Source: Gammaproteobacteria bacterium (GTDB lineage: Bacteria; Pseudomonadota; Gammaproteobacteria; Steroidobacterales; Woeseiaceae). Taken from it: a stretch of DNA of 35,699 bases. The translations under genes and the position numbers were made by a program. The DNA is taken from positions 1 through 35,699 of the forward strand of contig JAHHOT010000135.1 of the NCBI GenBank assembly GCA_018677555.1. Reading direction: 5' to 3'. Positions 9,052 through 15,938 of this stretch are shown here, piece after piece; position 1 is the stretch's first letter; each line of letters opens with the position of its first letter. Under the pieces are notes generated by a model, which saw only the letters and a list, made by a program, of their open reading frames with translations, ran no database searches and was not told the origin of the DNA.

Positions 9052-9636
9052 ATGAAACCGGTGACTCGAATCAGTTCGCGCAGCGTGGTGCTCAACGTCA
9101 ACGACGTCGACACTGACCAGATCATTCCGGCGCGATTCCTGACGACAACCAGCCGCGACGGCCTGGGCAAGAACCTGTTTTACGACTGGCGCTACGCCGC
9201 AGACGGTTCGTTAAACGATGGGTTCGTTCTGAACGATCCGCAGTTTGCAAACTGCAGGATACTCGTCGCCGGCAACAATTTCGGTTGCGGTTCGTCGCGC
9301 GAGCATGCGCCGTGGGCGCTGCTGGATTTCGGCCTGCAGGCAGTGATCAGCACCGAGATTGCCGACATTTTTCGCGGCAATGCGCTGAAAAACGGCTTGC
9401 TTCCTGTCGTGGTCGATCCGGAAACGCACGGTTGGCTGGTGGATCATCCCGCTGCCGACTTGCAGATCGACGTCAGGGATTCTTCGCTTACCTTGCCCGA
9501 CGGCCGGAAGGTGCACTATCCCATTGATACATTTGCGCGCTTCTGCCTGCTCGAAGGCGTCGATCAGCTTGGCTACCTGCAGAATAACGAAAAGGCCATA
9601 ACCGAATTCGAGGAGCGACGGTCCTGGAAGCCCTGA
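9052..9636 (+). CDS. leuD: 3-Isopropylmalate dehydratase small subunit
   Basis: Swivelling-domain subunit of isopropylmalate isomerase. It is 194 residues with the diagnostic NVNDVDTDQIIPARFL near the N-terminus and NNFGCGSSREHAPWALLDFG in the middle, then AVISTEIADIFRGNALKNG. It lies 4 nt downstream of leuC, its obligate partner. There is no strong Shine-Dalgarno before the ATG at 9052, so coupling to leuC termination is likely. Its last 13 nt overlap the proposed start of leuB. Confidence 0.97.
   Translation: MKPVTRISSRSVVLNVNDVDTDQIIPARFLTTTSRDGLGKNLFYDWRYAADGSLNDGFVLNDPQFANCRILVAGNNFGCGSSREHAPWALLDFGLQAVISTEIADIFRGNALKNGLLPVVVDPETHGWLVDHPAADLQIDVRDSSLTLPDGRKVHYPIDTFARFCLLEGVDQLGYLQNNEKAITEFEERRSWKP
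9611..9626 (+). promoter_or_regulatory. Ribosome binding site and CUG start of leuB
   Basis: AGGAG at 9611-9615, an 8-nt spacer, then CTG at 9624-9626. The reading frame is open only from 9588. Before the nucleotide-binding GDGIGPE motif it contains no ATG, GTG or TTG, only CTG (9624, 9633, 9645) and ATT (9606, 9636). CTG 9624 is the one correctly spaced from the Shine-Dalgarno. Confidence 0.75.
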
Positions 9637-10682
9637 TTGCCGTTCTGCCCGGTGACGGTATCGGCCCGGAGGTGGCGCGCGCCGGTGTGCAGGTGCTGCA
9701 GCGCATGGCCGATATCGGCGGCCACAAGTTTACGATTCGCGAGCAGCTGATCGGTGGCGCGTCGATTGATGCAACCGGCGAGCCGTTGCCCGCCGACACC
9801 GTCAAGAGCTGCCTTGCCAGCGACGCCGTGATGCTCGGAGCCGTTGGCGGGCCGAAGTGGTCAGACCCCAATGCAGCGGTCCGGCCTGAGCAGGGACTGC
9901 TGCGACTGCGCGCGGAACTGGAAGTATTCGCCAACCTGCGGCCCGTGAAAATTTTCGACGACATGGCCGACGCATCACCATTGAAACGGGAACTTCTGGT
10001 CGGAGTAGACCTGCTGGTCGTGCGTGAACTGACCGGCGGAATCTATTTTGGCGAAAAAAGCCGCAGCGCCACGTCCGCAAGCGACCTGTGCATTTACGAG
10101 GCCTTCGAGATCGAGCGCATCGTGCGTGTCGCCGGTCGACTCGCAAGTGCGCGGCGCGGCAAGCTGTGCTCGGTCGACAAAGCCAATGTCCTGGAAACGT
10201 CGCGTTTGTGGCGCGACATCGCATCGCGGGTAACGCGCGAAGAATTTCCAGAGTTACAGGTCGAGCATCTGCTGGTCGATGCAGCGGCGATGCATCTGCT
10301 GAGCCGACCGGCCGACTTCGACGTAATCGTCACGGAAAACATGTTTGGCGACATACTGACCGACGAGGCATCGATGCTGGCCGGTTCACTGGGGATGCTA
10401 CCGTCGGCATCGCTGGGGGAGCAATCACGCGGCCTGTACGAACCGATTCATGGTTCGGCGCCGGATATCGCCGGCCGTGGCATCGCGAATCCTTGCGGCA
10501 TGATCGCCAGTACGGCGCTGTTGCTGCGTCACAGCCTGAATCTGTCAGAGGAAGCGGCGCAAATCGAGCAAGCGCTCGAACGAACGATCCGCGACGGCTA
10601 TCGCACTGCAGACATCGCTGCGGGTGGCAGCGCCGTCGACACGACCGAGATGACGGCAGCCGTTATTCGGCACCTGGATTAA
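9624..10682 (+). CDS. leuB: 3-Isopropylmalate dehydrogenase (CUG start)
   Basis: NAD-dependent oxidative decarboxylation of 3-isopropylmalate to 2-ketoisocaproate, the last leucine-specific step before transamination. From CTG 9624 the protein has 352 residues, the usual size, beginning (M)EALIAVLPGDGIGPEV, which matches the family N-terminus. Other blocks: GAVGGPKWSD, RAELEVFANLRPVK, VRELTGGIYFGEKSR, SVDKANVLETSRLW, VTENMFGDILTDEASML and EPIHGSAPDIAGRGIANP. The first conventional start, GTG 9672, would remove the GDGIGPE segment and is rejected. The gene overlaps leuD by 13 nt and, tail to tail, metX by 20 bp. Start confidence is lower than product confidence. Confidence 0.93.
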   Translation: MEALIAVLPGDGIGPEVARAGVQVLQRMADIGGHKFTIREQLIGGASIDATGEPLPADTVKSCLASDAVMLGAVGGPKWSDPNAAVRPEQGLLRLRAELEVFANLRPVKIFDDMADASPLKRELLVGVDLLVVRELTGGIYFGEKSRSATSASDLCIYEAFEIERIVRVAGRLASARRGKLCSVDKANVLETSRLWRDIASRVTREEFPELQVEHLLVDAAAMHLLSRPADFDVIVTENMFGDILTDEASMLAGSLGMLPSASLGEQSRGLYEPIHGSAPDIAGRGIANPCGMIASTALLLRHSLNLSEEAAQIEQALERTIRDGYRTADIAAGGSAVDTTEMTAAVIRHLD

Positions 10683-11781
10683 TTGCGCGTATTTTGGCAG
10701 CCCTCGCCCGCTGCTTGCGTCGCTGCCTGTCGCGAAACTTACGAATCAGCTCACCCAGTTCCCTTGTCTTGATCAGGAAACCATCGTGTCCATGATTCGA
10801 GTCGAGCAATTCATATTCCGAATTGGGTAAGTGCTGCACGAGCAATTCCTGCTCGTGCGGCGGATACAATACATCCGACGTGACCGACACGACCAGGCAG
10901 GGTTGCTTGAGCCCGCGCAAAACGTCCGGATAGCTGCCCCTGCCTCGTGCAATATCGTGGCTGTCCATTGCCTGCGTCAGCCGGTAATAGCTGTTGGCAT
11001 CGAAGCGGGTGTTGATCTTGTCGCCCTGGTAACGGAGGTATGACTGCACCTGGTACTGGCCCTCCGGCCGCTTCTCCCGTGCAAAGCGCTCGTCGAAGTT
11101 GTGCCAGCTGCGATAACTGCACATTGCCATCATACGTGCCGCTGCCAGCCCCTGGCGCGGCGGATCGTCCGCCGGGTAATAACCACCCTGCCATTTCGGA
11201 TCGGTCTCGATTGCCGCGCGCTGCGCTTCGCTGATCCCGACACACCAGGCCGAATGTCGGCCAGAGGTGCTGATCGGCACGAAACTGCGCACACGTTCGG
11301 GGTACATCGCGACCCATTCCAGTACCTGCATGCCACCCAGAGACGGGCCGGTGACCAGTTCCAGCGATTCGACGCCCAGGTGATCCAGCAAGCGCTTCTG
11401 CAGCCGCACCATGTCGCGAATACTCACCAGCGGAAAGTCGAGCTGGTATGGACTGGCGGCGTCCGGCCGCATGGATGCCGGACCCGTCGTGCCGTAACAG
11501 CCGGCCAGCAGGTTGCTGCAGACGATGAAGTCTTTTGCCGGATCGAACGCACAGTCCGTGCCAATGATTCCCGGCCACCACACATCGGCATCGGCTGATC
11601 CCGTGAGCGCGTGACAGATCAGTATTGTACGTTGCGCGGCGTTGGCCGGATCGCCCCAGGTCCGGTACGCGATGACCACCTCACGCAGCGTCTCGCCGCC
11701 TTCCAGCGGGAGTGCTTCCTGCAGCTTCAGGTAGTTCGTTTGTGGCGAAATCAGTCCGCGCAAATAGCCGGGAAGACTCAT
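10663..11781 (-). CDS. metX: Homoserine O-acyltransferase, MetX family
   Basis: Alpha/beta-hydrolase-fold enzyme that activates homoserine for methionine synthesis. It is 372 residues. Nucleophile Ser147 lies in TGPSLGGMQVLEW, with Asp303 in TSDVLYPP and His332 in NHGHDGFL completing the triad; HALTGSADADVWWPG and SNLLAGCYGTTGP line the active site. Whether the acyl donor is acetyl-CoA or succinyl-CoA cannot be settled by eye. The partner MetB would be consistent with O-succinylhomoserine, and MetX proteins with succinyltransferase activity are known. It lies 42 nt downstream of metB in the same orientation, under the SAM riboswitch. Its 3' end overlaps the end of leuB, leaving no room for a terminator between the two convergent operons. 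A Lys/Arg-rich tail follows the fold. Confidence 0.93.
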   Translation of the reverse strand: MSLPGYLRGLISPQTNYLKLQEALPLEGGETLREVVIAYRTWGDPANAAQRTILICHALTGSADADVWWPGIIGTDCAFDPAKDFIVCSNLLAGCYGTTGPASMRPDAASPYQLDFPLVSIRDMVRLQKRLLDHLGVESLELVTGPSLGGMQVLEWVAMYPERVRSFVPISTSGRHSAWCVGISEAQRAAIETDPKWQGGYYPADDPPRQGLAAARMMAMCSYRSWHNFDERFAREKRPEGQYQVQSYLRYQGDKINTRFDANSYYRLTQAMDSHDIARGRGSYPDVLRGLKQPCLVVSVTSDVLYPPHEQELLVQHLPNSEYELLDSNHGHDGFLIKTRELGELIRKFRDRQRRKQRARAAKIRAINPGAE

Positions 11782-11823
11782 CGCATCAGTCTACCAGCGT
11801 TCCATCGCGCAGTCGGACACAAA

Positions 11824-13005
11824 TCAGGCTATGGCACGGGCCATTGTCGCGTACGGGATGCTACCGAGCGAATTCAGCACATCTGCAGCGAGGTCGTCTA
11901 TATCCTCGATGCCGACCGAGAGCCGGATCAGCTGCGCACTGATGCCCGCTGCATCGCAGGCCTCGTTTGACATTGCGGCATGGGTCATGGTCCGCGGATG
12001 ACAAACGAGGCTCTCTACGCCGCCCAGCGATTCTGCCAGCGAAAACAATTGCAGCGACTCAAGAAACGACTGCACTGCACCTGTGCCTCCCTGCAACTCG
12101 AAACTCAGCATTCCGCCGAAGCCGCGTTGCTGGGCCGCGGCTATTTGATGGCCCGGGTGCCGCGACAAACCCGGATAATGCACAGCGGCTACCGCAGGGT
12201 GGTTGTCGAGTAGCCCGGCCAGTTGACGGGCGTTGTCTTCGTGTTGGCGAACCCGGGCCTGCAACGTCCGGACACCGCGCAACGTCAGATAGCTGTCAAA
12301 CGGCGCACCCGTGATGCCAAGGGTATTGGCAATCGCGCCAAGCTCGTTGGCCAGTTCGGTGGTAGCGGCGACGATTGCGCCGCCAACGACGTCGCTATGC
12401 CCGTTCAGATATTTGGTCGTTGAGTGCACGACCAGGTCGGCGCCGAGATCGATGGGTGTCTGCAGTGCGGGCGACAGGAACGTGTTGTCGACGGCCAGCA
12501 ATGCGCCAGCCCGTTTTGCCAGCCCTGCGATGCGGCTGATATCCACGATACGCAACAGCGGATTCGATGGAGATTCCACCAGCACGAGACGCGGACAGTT
12601 GCGTTGCACGCTGCCCAGCCCTTGCGCGGACGTCTGGTCGACAAATTCGAGCCGAAATTGTCCCCGGGATGCGAGGTGTTTGAGCAGGCGGTGCGTACCT
12701 CCGTAGCAGTCGTGCGGTGCGATCACCAGGTCCCCGGGATCGACCAGCTGCAGTAACAGGGTGAGCGCAGCCATACCGGACGATGTCACAACGGCTCCCG
12801 CAGCCCCCTCCAGCTCCGCCAGGGTGCTGCCCAGCAGGTCGCGGGTTGGATTACCGCTTCGCGTGTAATCGTACTGTCGTTGCTGTGCATAGCCGGCAAA
12901 TGTGAAATTGGACGACAGGTGGACAGGTGGTATAACAGCGCCGTGCTGGCTGTCGCTGGCGAGGCCGGATCGAACGGCAACGGTGGACGGGTTTCTGGCC
13001 TTCAT
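11824..13005 (-). CDS. metB: Cystathionine gamma-synthase
   Basis: PLP-dependent Cys/Met-metabolism enzyme that joins activated homoserine and cysteine to cystathionine. It is 393 residues, beginning MKARNPSTVAVRSG. The sequence tracks E. coli MetB closely: VIPPVHLSSNFTF, YDYTRSGNPTRDLL, IAPHDCYGGTHRLL, LVLVESPSNPLLRIVDI, VDNTFLSPALQ, PLP-lysine motif STTKYLNGHSDVVGG, and FSLAESLGGVESLVCHP. This fits MetB better than the sulfhydrylases MetY/MetZ. The ATG at 13005 has GGAG (13013-13016) 7 nt upstream; the longer in-frame extension would run back through the riboswitch and is rejected. First gene of metB-metX; regulated by the SAM-I riboswitch at 13138-13261. Confidence 0.93.
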   Translation of the reverse strand: MKARNPSTVAVRSGLASDSQHGAVIPPVHLSSNFTFAGYAQQRQYDYTRSGNPTRDLLGSTLAELEGAAGAVVTSSGMAALTLLLQLVDPGDLVIAPHDCYGGTHRLLKHLASRGQFRLEFVDQTSAQGLGSVQRNCPRLVLVESPSNPLLRIVDISRIAGLAKRAGALLAVDNTFLSPALQTPIDLGADLVVHSTTKYLNGHSDVVGGAIVAATTELANELGAIANTLGITGAPFDSYLTLRGVRTLQARVRQHEDNARQLAGLLDNHPAVAAVHYPGLSRHPGHQIAAAQQRGFGGMLSFELQGGTGAVQSFLESLQLFSLAESLGGVESLVCHPRTMTHAAMSNEACDAAGISAQLIRLSVGIEDIDDLAADVLNSLGSIPYATMARAIA

Positions 13006-13137
13006 CGGTAATCTCCGCAGTATCTTCAACGCACGCCGGTCGCAATGCGACTCGGCTCGTATCATCGGAACACCGCGGAATCCGCAGGAGAAGGCACCGC
13101 GCCCTGTCGGCACACCGTTCCCGGCATGCGTTGCGCT
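13006..13137 (-). promoter_or_regulatory. Expression platform of the metB SAM riboswitch
   Basis: This 132-nt leader between aptamer and metB contains no hairpin followed by a U-tract, so translational control is more likely than termination. The metB Shine-Dalgarno GGAGA (13012-13016) is complementary to TCTCC transcribed from 13087-13091. A 5-bp hairpin (GTCGC/GCGAC) lies between them at about 13040-13052. The switching fold is inferred. Confidence 0.5.
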
Positions 13138-13261
13138 GGCAGTCATCTCTCGGTCGCAGCAGAGCTGCACCGCAGGAGTTGGCACCTTTTCGGAGTGGTT
13201 AACTCCGCAGGTTGCCCCGGCGTCACTCGGCCTATCCCTCAGCCGGTCTCGATGATCTGCC
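13138..13261 (-). ncRNA. SAM-I (S-box) riboswitch aptamer upstream of metB
   Basis: Read on the minus strand, all hallmarks of the S-box are present in order. P1 is formed by GGCAGATCATC (13251-13261) and GATGACTGCC (13138-13147), with one bulged A. Then come GAG, the invariant GAGGGA and GGCC, the GCCGGGGCAACC block, P3 (CGGAGT and ACTCCG around a 5-nt loop), the conserved GGTGCCAACTCCTGC, P4 (GCAGC-TCT-GCTGC), and the closing GAGAGATGA. It binds S-adenosylmethionine to turn off methionine synthesis in known cases. The promoter ends just before P1, so the transcript begins at the aptamer. Confidence 0.93.
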
Positions 13262-13263
13262 GA

Positions 13264-13292
13264 AGTCTAGGCAAGGGAAGAACCGGGGTCAA
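13264..13292 (-). promoter_or_regulatory. Promoter of riboswitch-metB-metX transcript
   Basis: On the minus strand: TTGACC -35 (13287-13292), a 17-bp spacer, TAGACT -10 (13264-13269). The predicted start, about 7 nt on, falls at the 5' strand of riboswitch helix P1. Confidence 0.75.
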
Positions 13293-13306
13293 CCGCCGAT
13301 ATCCGG

Positions 13307-13335
13307 TTGCAATCTATGTATCAATGTAATAACGT
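13307..13335 (+). promoter_or_regulatory. Candidate promoter of the his operon
   Basis: TTGCAA (13307-13312), a 17-bp spacer and TAACGT (13330-13335). The -10 is weak, but any promoter placed here overlaps the palindrome at 13323-13346, so binding there should block RNA polymerase. Confidence 0.35.
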
Positions 13336-13346
13336 GCTATTACATT
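13323..13346. promoter_or_regulatory. Perfect palindromic operator upstream of TrpR-like gene and his operon
   Basis: AATGTAATA (13323-13331) and TATTACATT (13338-13346) are perfect 9-bp inverted repeats around a 6-bp spacer (ACGTGC). The element sits 16 bp before the TrpR-like gene and overlaps the presumed -10/start region. Size and symmetry suit a TrpR-fold dimer; autoregulation plus control of the his genes is inferred. Confidence 0.7.
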
Positions 13347-13362
13347 AATACACGCGACTAAA

Positions 13363-13695
13363 ATGAAACCGAAACGCGAACAATCCGATGCAACTCGCCG
13401 GCGGCACGAGAATGAGCTCTTCAGTGCCGTGCTGTCCCTGCGCGACATTCGCGAGTGCCGGGACTTTTTCAAGGACCTGTGTACGCCAGCGGAACTGCAG
13501 GCGCTTGTCGATCGCTGGCAGGTGGTTCAACTTTTAAAACAGGGTCTGCCCTACCGGCGGATCCATGACATGACCGGTGTCAGCGTGACCACGATCGGGC
13601 GCGTAGCGCGCTTCCTGAGCAGTGGTTTCGGCGGCTACGAGACTGCCATTCAGCGATCTTCCAGCACCCCGCGTAAAGAACGCGCATCCCACTAA
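13363..13695 (+). CDS. TrpR/YerC/YecD-family transcriptional regulator, probable his operon repressor
   Basis: A 110-residue all-helical DNA-binding protein. LFSAVLSLRDIRECRDFFKD and LCTPAELQALVDRWQVVQLL correspond to the dimerisation helices of YerC/TrpR. LKQGLPYRRIHDMTGVS followed by VTTIGRVARFLSSG is the helix-turn-helix. A polar tail (about 95-110) lacks structure. It is the first gene of the histidine operon: hisG begins 9 nt after its stop. The ATG at 13363 has no recognisable Shine-Dalgarno, so translation may start on a very short leader. The palindrome 16 bp upstream is the obvious candidate operator. Histidine or a histidine-related ligand is a plausible co-repressor given the context, but ligand and sites are inferred; a tryptophan-responsive TrpR is unlikely here because no trp gene is nearby. 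Confidence 0.87.
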   Translation: MKPKREQSDATRRRHENELFSAVLSLRDIRECRDFFKDLCTPAELQALVDRWQVVQLLKQGLPYRRIHDMTGVSVTTIGRVARFLSSGFGGYETAIQRSSSTPRKERASH

Positions 13696-13704
13696 GGAAG
13701 CGGC

Positions 13705-14598
13705 ATGCAGCCGAATCAACAACGCATAAAACTTGCGGTGCAGAAAAGTGGCCGCCTCACAGACCATTCGCTGGATCTTCTCGAGCGTTGCGGACTCAAG
13801 TTCACGCAAAGCAAGGATCAGCTCATTTGCGTCGGTGAGAATATGCCGATCGACCTTCTGCTCGTTCGTGACGACGACATACCCAGCCTCGTGAGCGAAG
13901 ATATTTGCGACCTCGGCATCGTTGGACAAAATGTAATCCAGGAGAAAGGCCACGCGCTGCGGAAGAACGGCGGCGCGCGATTTGACCAGGTATTTGCGCT
14001 CGACTTCGGCCATTGCAGGCTGGCTATCGCGGCACCGGAAGACACGCCCTTCGCGGGCATTCAGGACCTGCAAAACTCGACCATCGCGACGAGTTACGTC
14101 GGCATCCTGACGGACTTTCTCGAACGCAACGACATCCAGGCTCAGACCGTTTACTTCTCCGGCGCAGTCGAAATCGCGCCGAAGCTCGGTCAGGCTGACT
14201 TTATCTGCGATCTCGTGTCGACCGGCTCGACGCTTGCCGCGAATCAGCTTGTGCCGGTACACGATGTGATGCAAAGCGAAGCCGTAATCATTCAGACACG
14301 CGAACCGCTGTCCACCGGGAAACAGGAATGGGTCGACCGCATACTGCAGCGACTCGACGGGGTACTTCAGGTACGCGAGAGCAAATACATCATGTTGCAT
14401 GCGCCGCGATCCGCGCTCGAACAGATTTCGTTGCTGCTGCCTGGCTCCGAAGCACCGACCGTTATTCCGCTCGACGATGACCGCGTTGCGGTTCACGCCG
14501 TTTGTCGTGAGAACGTATTCTGGGAAACCCTCGAGAATCTTAAATCGGCGGGTGCAAGCTCATTGCTCGTGCTGCCGGTGGAAAAGATGCTGGCATGA
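13705..14598 (+). CDS. hisG: ATP phosphoribosyltransferase (long form)
   Basis: First step of histidine synthesis, joining ATP and PRPP. It is 297 residues, the long HisG form with a C-terminal ACT-like regulatory domain (about 222-297), so no HisZ partner is needed. KLAVQKSGRLTDHSLDLLE opens the catalytic domain, DICDLGIVGQNVI follows, and the PRPP loop is DLVSTGSTLAAN. In the family the C-terminal domain mediates feedback inhibition by histidine. The ATG has AAGGA 7 nt upstream, immediately after the regulator's stop. The stop overlaps the hisD start (ATGA), so translation is coupled. Confidence 0.97.
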   Translation: MQPNQQRIKLAVQKSGRLTDHSLDLLERCGLKFTQSKDQLICVGENMPIDLLLVRDDDIPSLVSEDICDLGIVGQNVIQEKGHALRKNGGARFDQVFALDFGHCRLAIAAPEDTPFAGIQDLQNSTIATSYVGILTDFLERNDIQAQTVYFSGAVEIAPKLGQADFICDLVSTGSTLAANQLVPVHDVMQSEAVIIQTREPLSTGKQEWVDRILQRLDGVLQVRESKYIMLHAPRSALEQISLLLPGSEAPTVIPLDDDRVAVHAVCRENVFWETLENLKSAGASSLLVLPVEKMLA

Positions 14599-15938
14599 GG
14601 GATTCGGCAACAATGCTGGCTACCCCGGTAGCCTGGAACGACCTCGACGCGTCTGAGCAAGTCCGCGCACTGCGCCGTCCCGGAGCGGCAAACGCGGACG
14701 AAATTTCAGACGGCGTCAAAGCGATCATCGACCGGGTCGTCCGCGAGGGCGACGCGGCGCTGCGCGAACTGTCGCTCGAACTCGATGACGTTGGCGTCGA
14801 CAGTTTCGAATTGAGCAGCAAGGAGATTCAGGCGGCGATGGCGTCGCTGGACGAGGCAGACGCCGCTGCAATCGAAGCTGCGATTGCGAACGTTCGAAAA
14901 TTCCACCAGGCGCAGATCAGGCCGTCAAGCATGACCGTCGAAGTCATGCCCGGCATCTGCTGCGAGAAGCTCAGCCACCCTATCGAATCGGTGGGACTGT
15001 ACGTGCCGGCCGGGTCCGCACCGCTTCCGTCCACAGCCATCATGCTGGCGGTGCCCGCCGCCGTCGCCGGTTGCCCGCAACGCATCCTGTGCACACCCCC
15101 TGACGAAAGCGGTGCCGTGCATCCCGCGATCGTCTTCGCTGCTGTGAAGTCCGGCGTCGAACGCATATTCCGGGTTGGCGGTGCCCAGGCAATCGCGGCA
15201 ATGGCCTTCGGTACGGAATCGATTCCGCGCGTGGCTCGCATCTTCGGGCCCGGCAACCGCTGGGTAACGACGGCCAAAACACTGGTGTCTTCGATGGCCG
15301 GCGGCCCATCGATAGACATGCCGGCCGGCCCCTCCGAGGTACTGGTGATTGCCGACAGCAATGCCGATCCGGACTTCGTGGCGCTCGACCTGCTGTCACA
15401 GGCAGAGCACGGCCCGGACTCGCACGCCGTACTCATCAGCACCAGTCACGAGCTGGCGACGGCTGTTCGGCGCAGGCTGGAAGCACACTTGGGTGACCTG
15501 CCGCGGCGCGACATTGCCTGCGTGGCGCTCGCGCACAGCCCGAGCCTTGTCGTCGACAGCGTCGTCGACGCCGTCGACGTGAGCAACAGGTATGCCCCGG
15601 AGCACCTGATTCTGCAGGTCGACGACCCGCGCCGGTATCTCGACAGCGTGCGCAACGCGGGTTCCGTGTTCCTCGGTCGGTGGTCGCCCGAGGCCGTCGG
15701 TGATTATTGCTCCGGCACCAATCACGTGCTGCCTACGGCCGGTTATGCCAGGAGCTACAGCGGTCTCGGCGTTGACCAGTTCATGCGGCAGATGACAGTA
15801 CAGGAGCTCTCACAGGAAGGATTGCGCAGTATCGCCGGGACGGTCGAGCGGCTGGCCGGGCTGGAAGGTCTGGCCGCGCACGCTGGCGCCGTTCGGGCCC
15901 GGGTGCGGTTGACCGGGAATACAGGAGACCGGCAGTGA
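14595..15938 (+). CDS. hisD: Histidinol dehydrogenase
   Basis: Zn-dependent, NAD-linked four-electron oxidation of histidinol to histidine, the last two steps. It is 447 residues with family blocks VGLYVPAGSAPLPSTAIMLA, IFRVGGAQAIAAMAFGTESI, GPGNRWVTTAKTLV, IDMPAGPSEVLVIAD, SQAEHGPDSHAVLIS, VSNRYAPEHLIL and GDYCSGTNHVLPTAGYAR; the Gln/His/Asp/His zinc site is included. The ATG at 14595 overlaps the hisG stop by 4 nt; a second in-frame ATG at 14625 gives a slightly shorter protein and cannot be excluded. The 3' end overlaps hisC by 4 nt. Confidence 0.97.
   Translation: MRDSATMLATPVAWNDLDASEQVRALRRPGAANADEISDGVKAIIDRVVREGDAALRELSLELDDVGVDSFELSSKEIQAAMASLDEADAAAIEAAIANVRKFHQAQIRPSSMTVEVMPGICCEKLSHPIESVGLYVPAGSAPLPSTAIMLAVPAAVAGCPQRILCTPPDESGAVHPAIVFAAVKSGVERIFRVGGAQAIAAMAFGTESIPRVARIFGPGNRWVTTAKTLVSSMAGGPSIDMPAGPSEVLVIADSNADPDFVALDLLSQAEHGPDSHAVLISTSHELATAVRRRLEAHLGDLPRRDIACVALAHSPSLVVDSVVDAVDVSNRYAPEHLILQVDDPRRYLDSVRNAGSVFLGRWSPEAVGDYCSGTNHVLPTAGYARSYSGLGVDQFMRQMTVQELSQEGLRSIAGTVERLAGLEGLAAHAGAVRARVRLTGNTGDRQ

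Noticed and set aside
9672-9674. GTG as the leuB start
   Set aside because: It would delete the GDGIGPE segment needed for cofactor binding and has no suitably placed Shine-Dalgarno.
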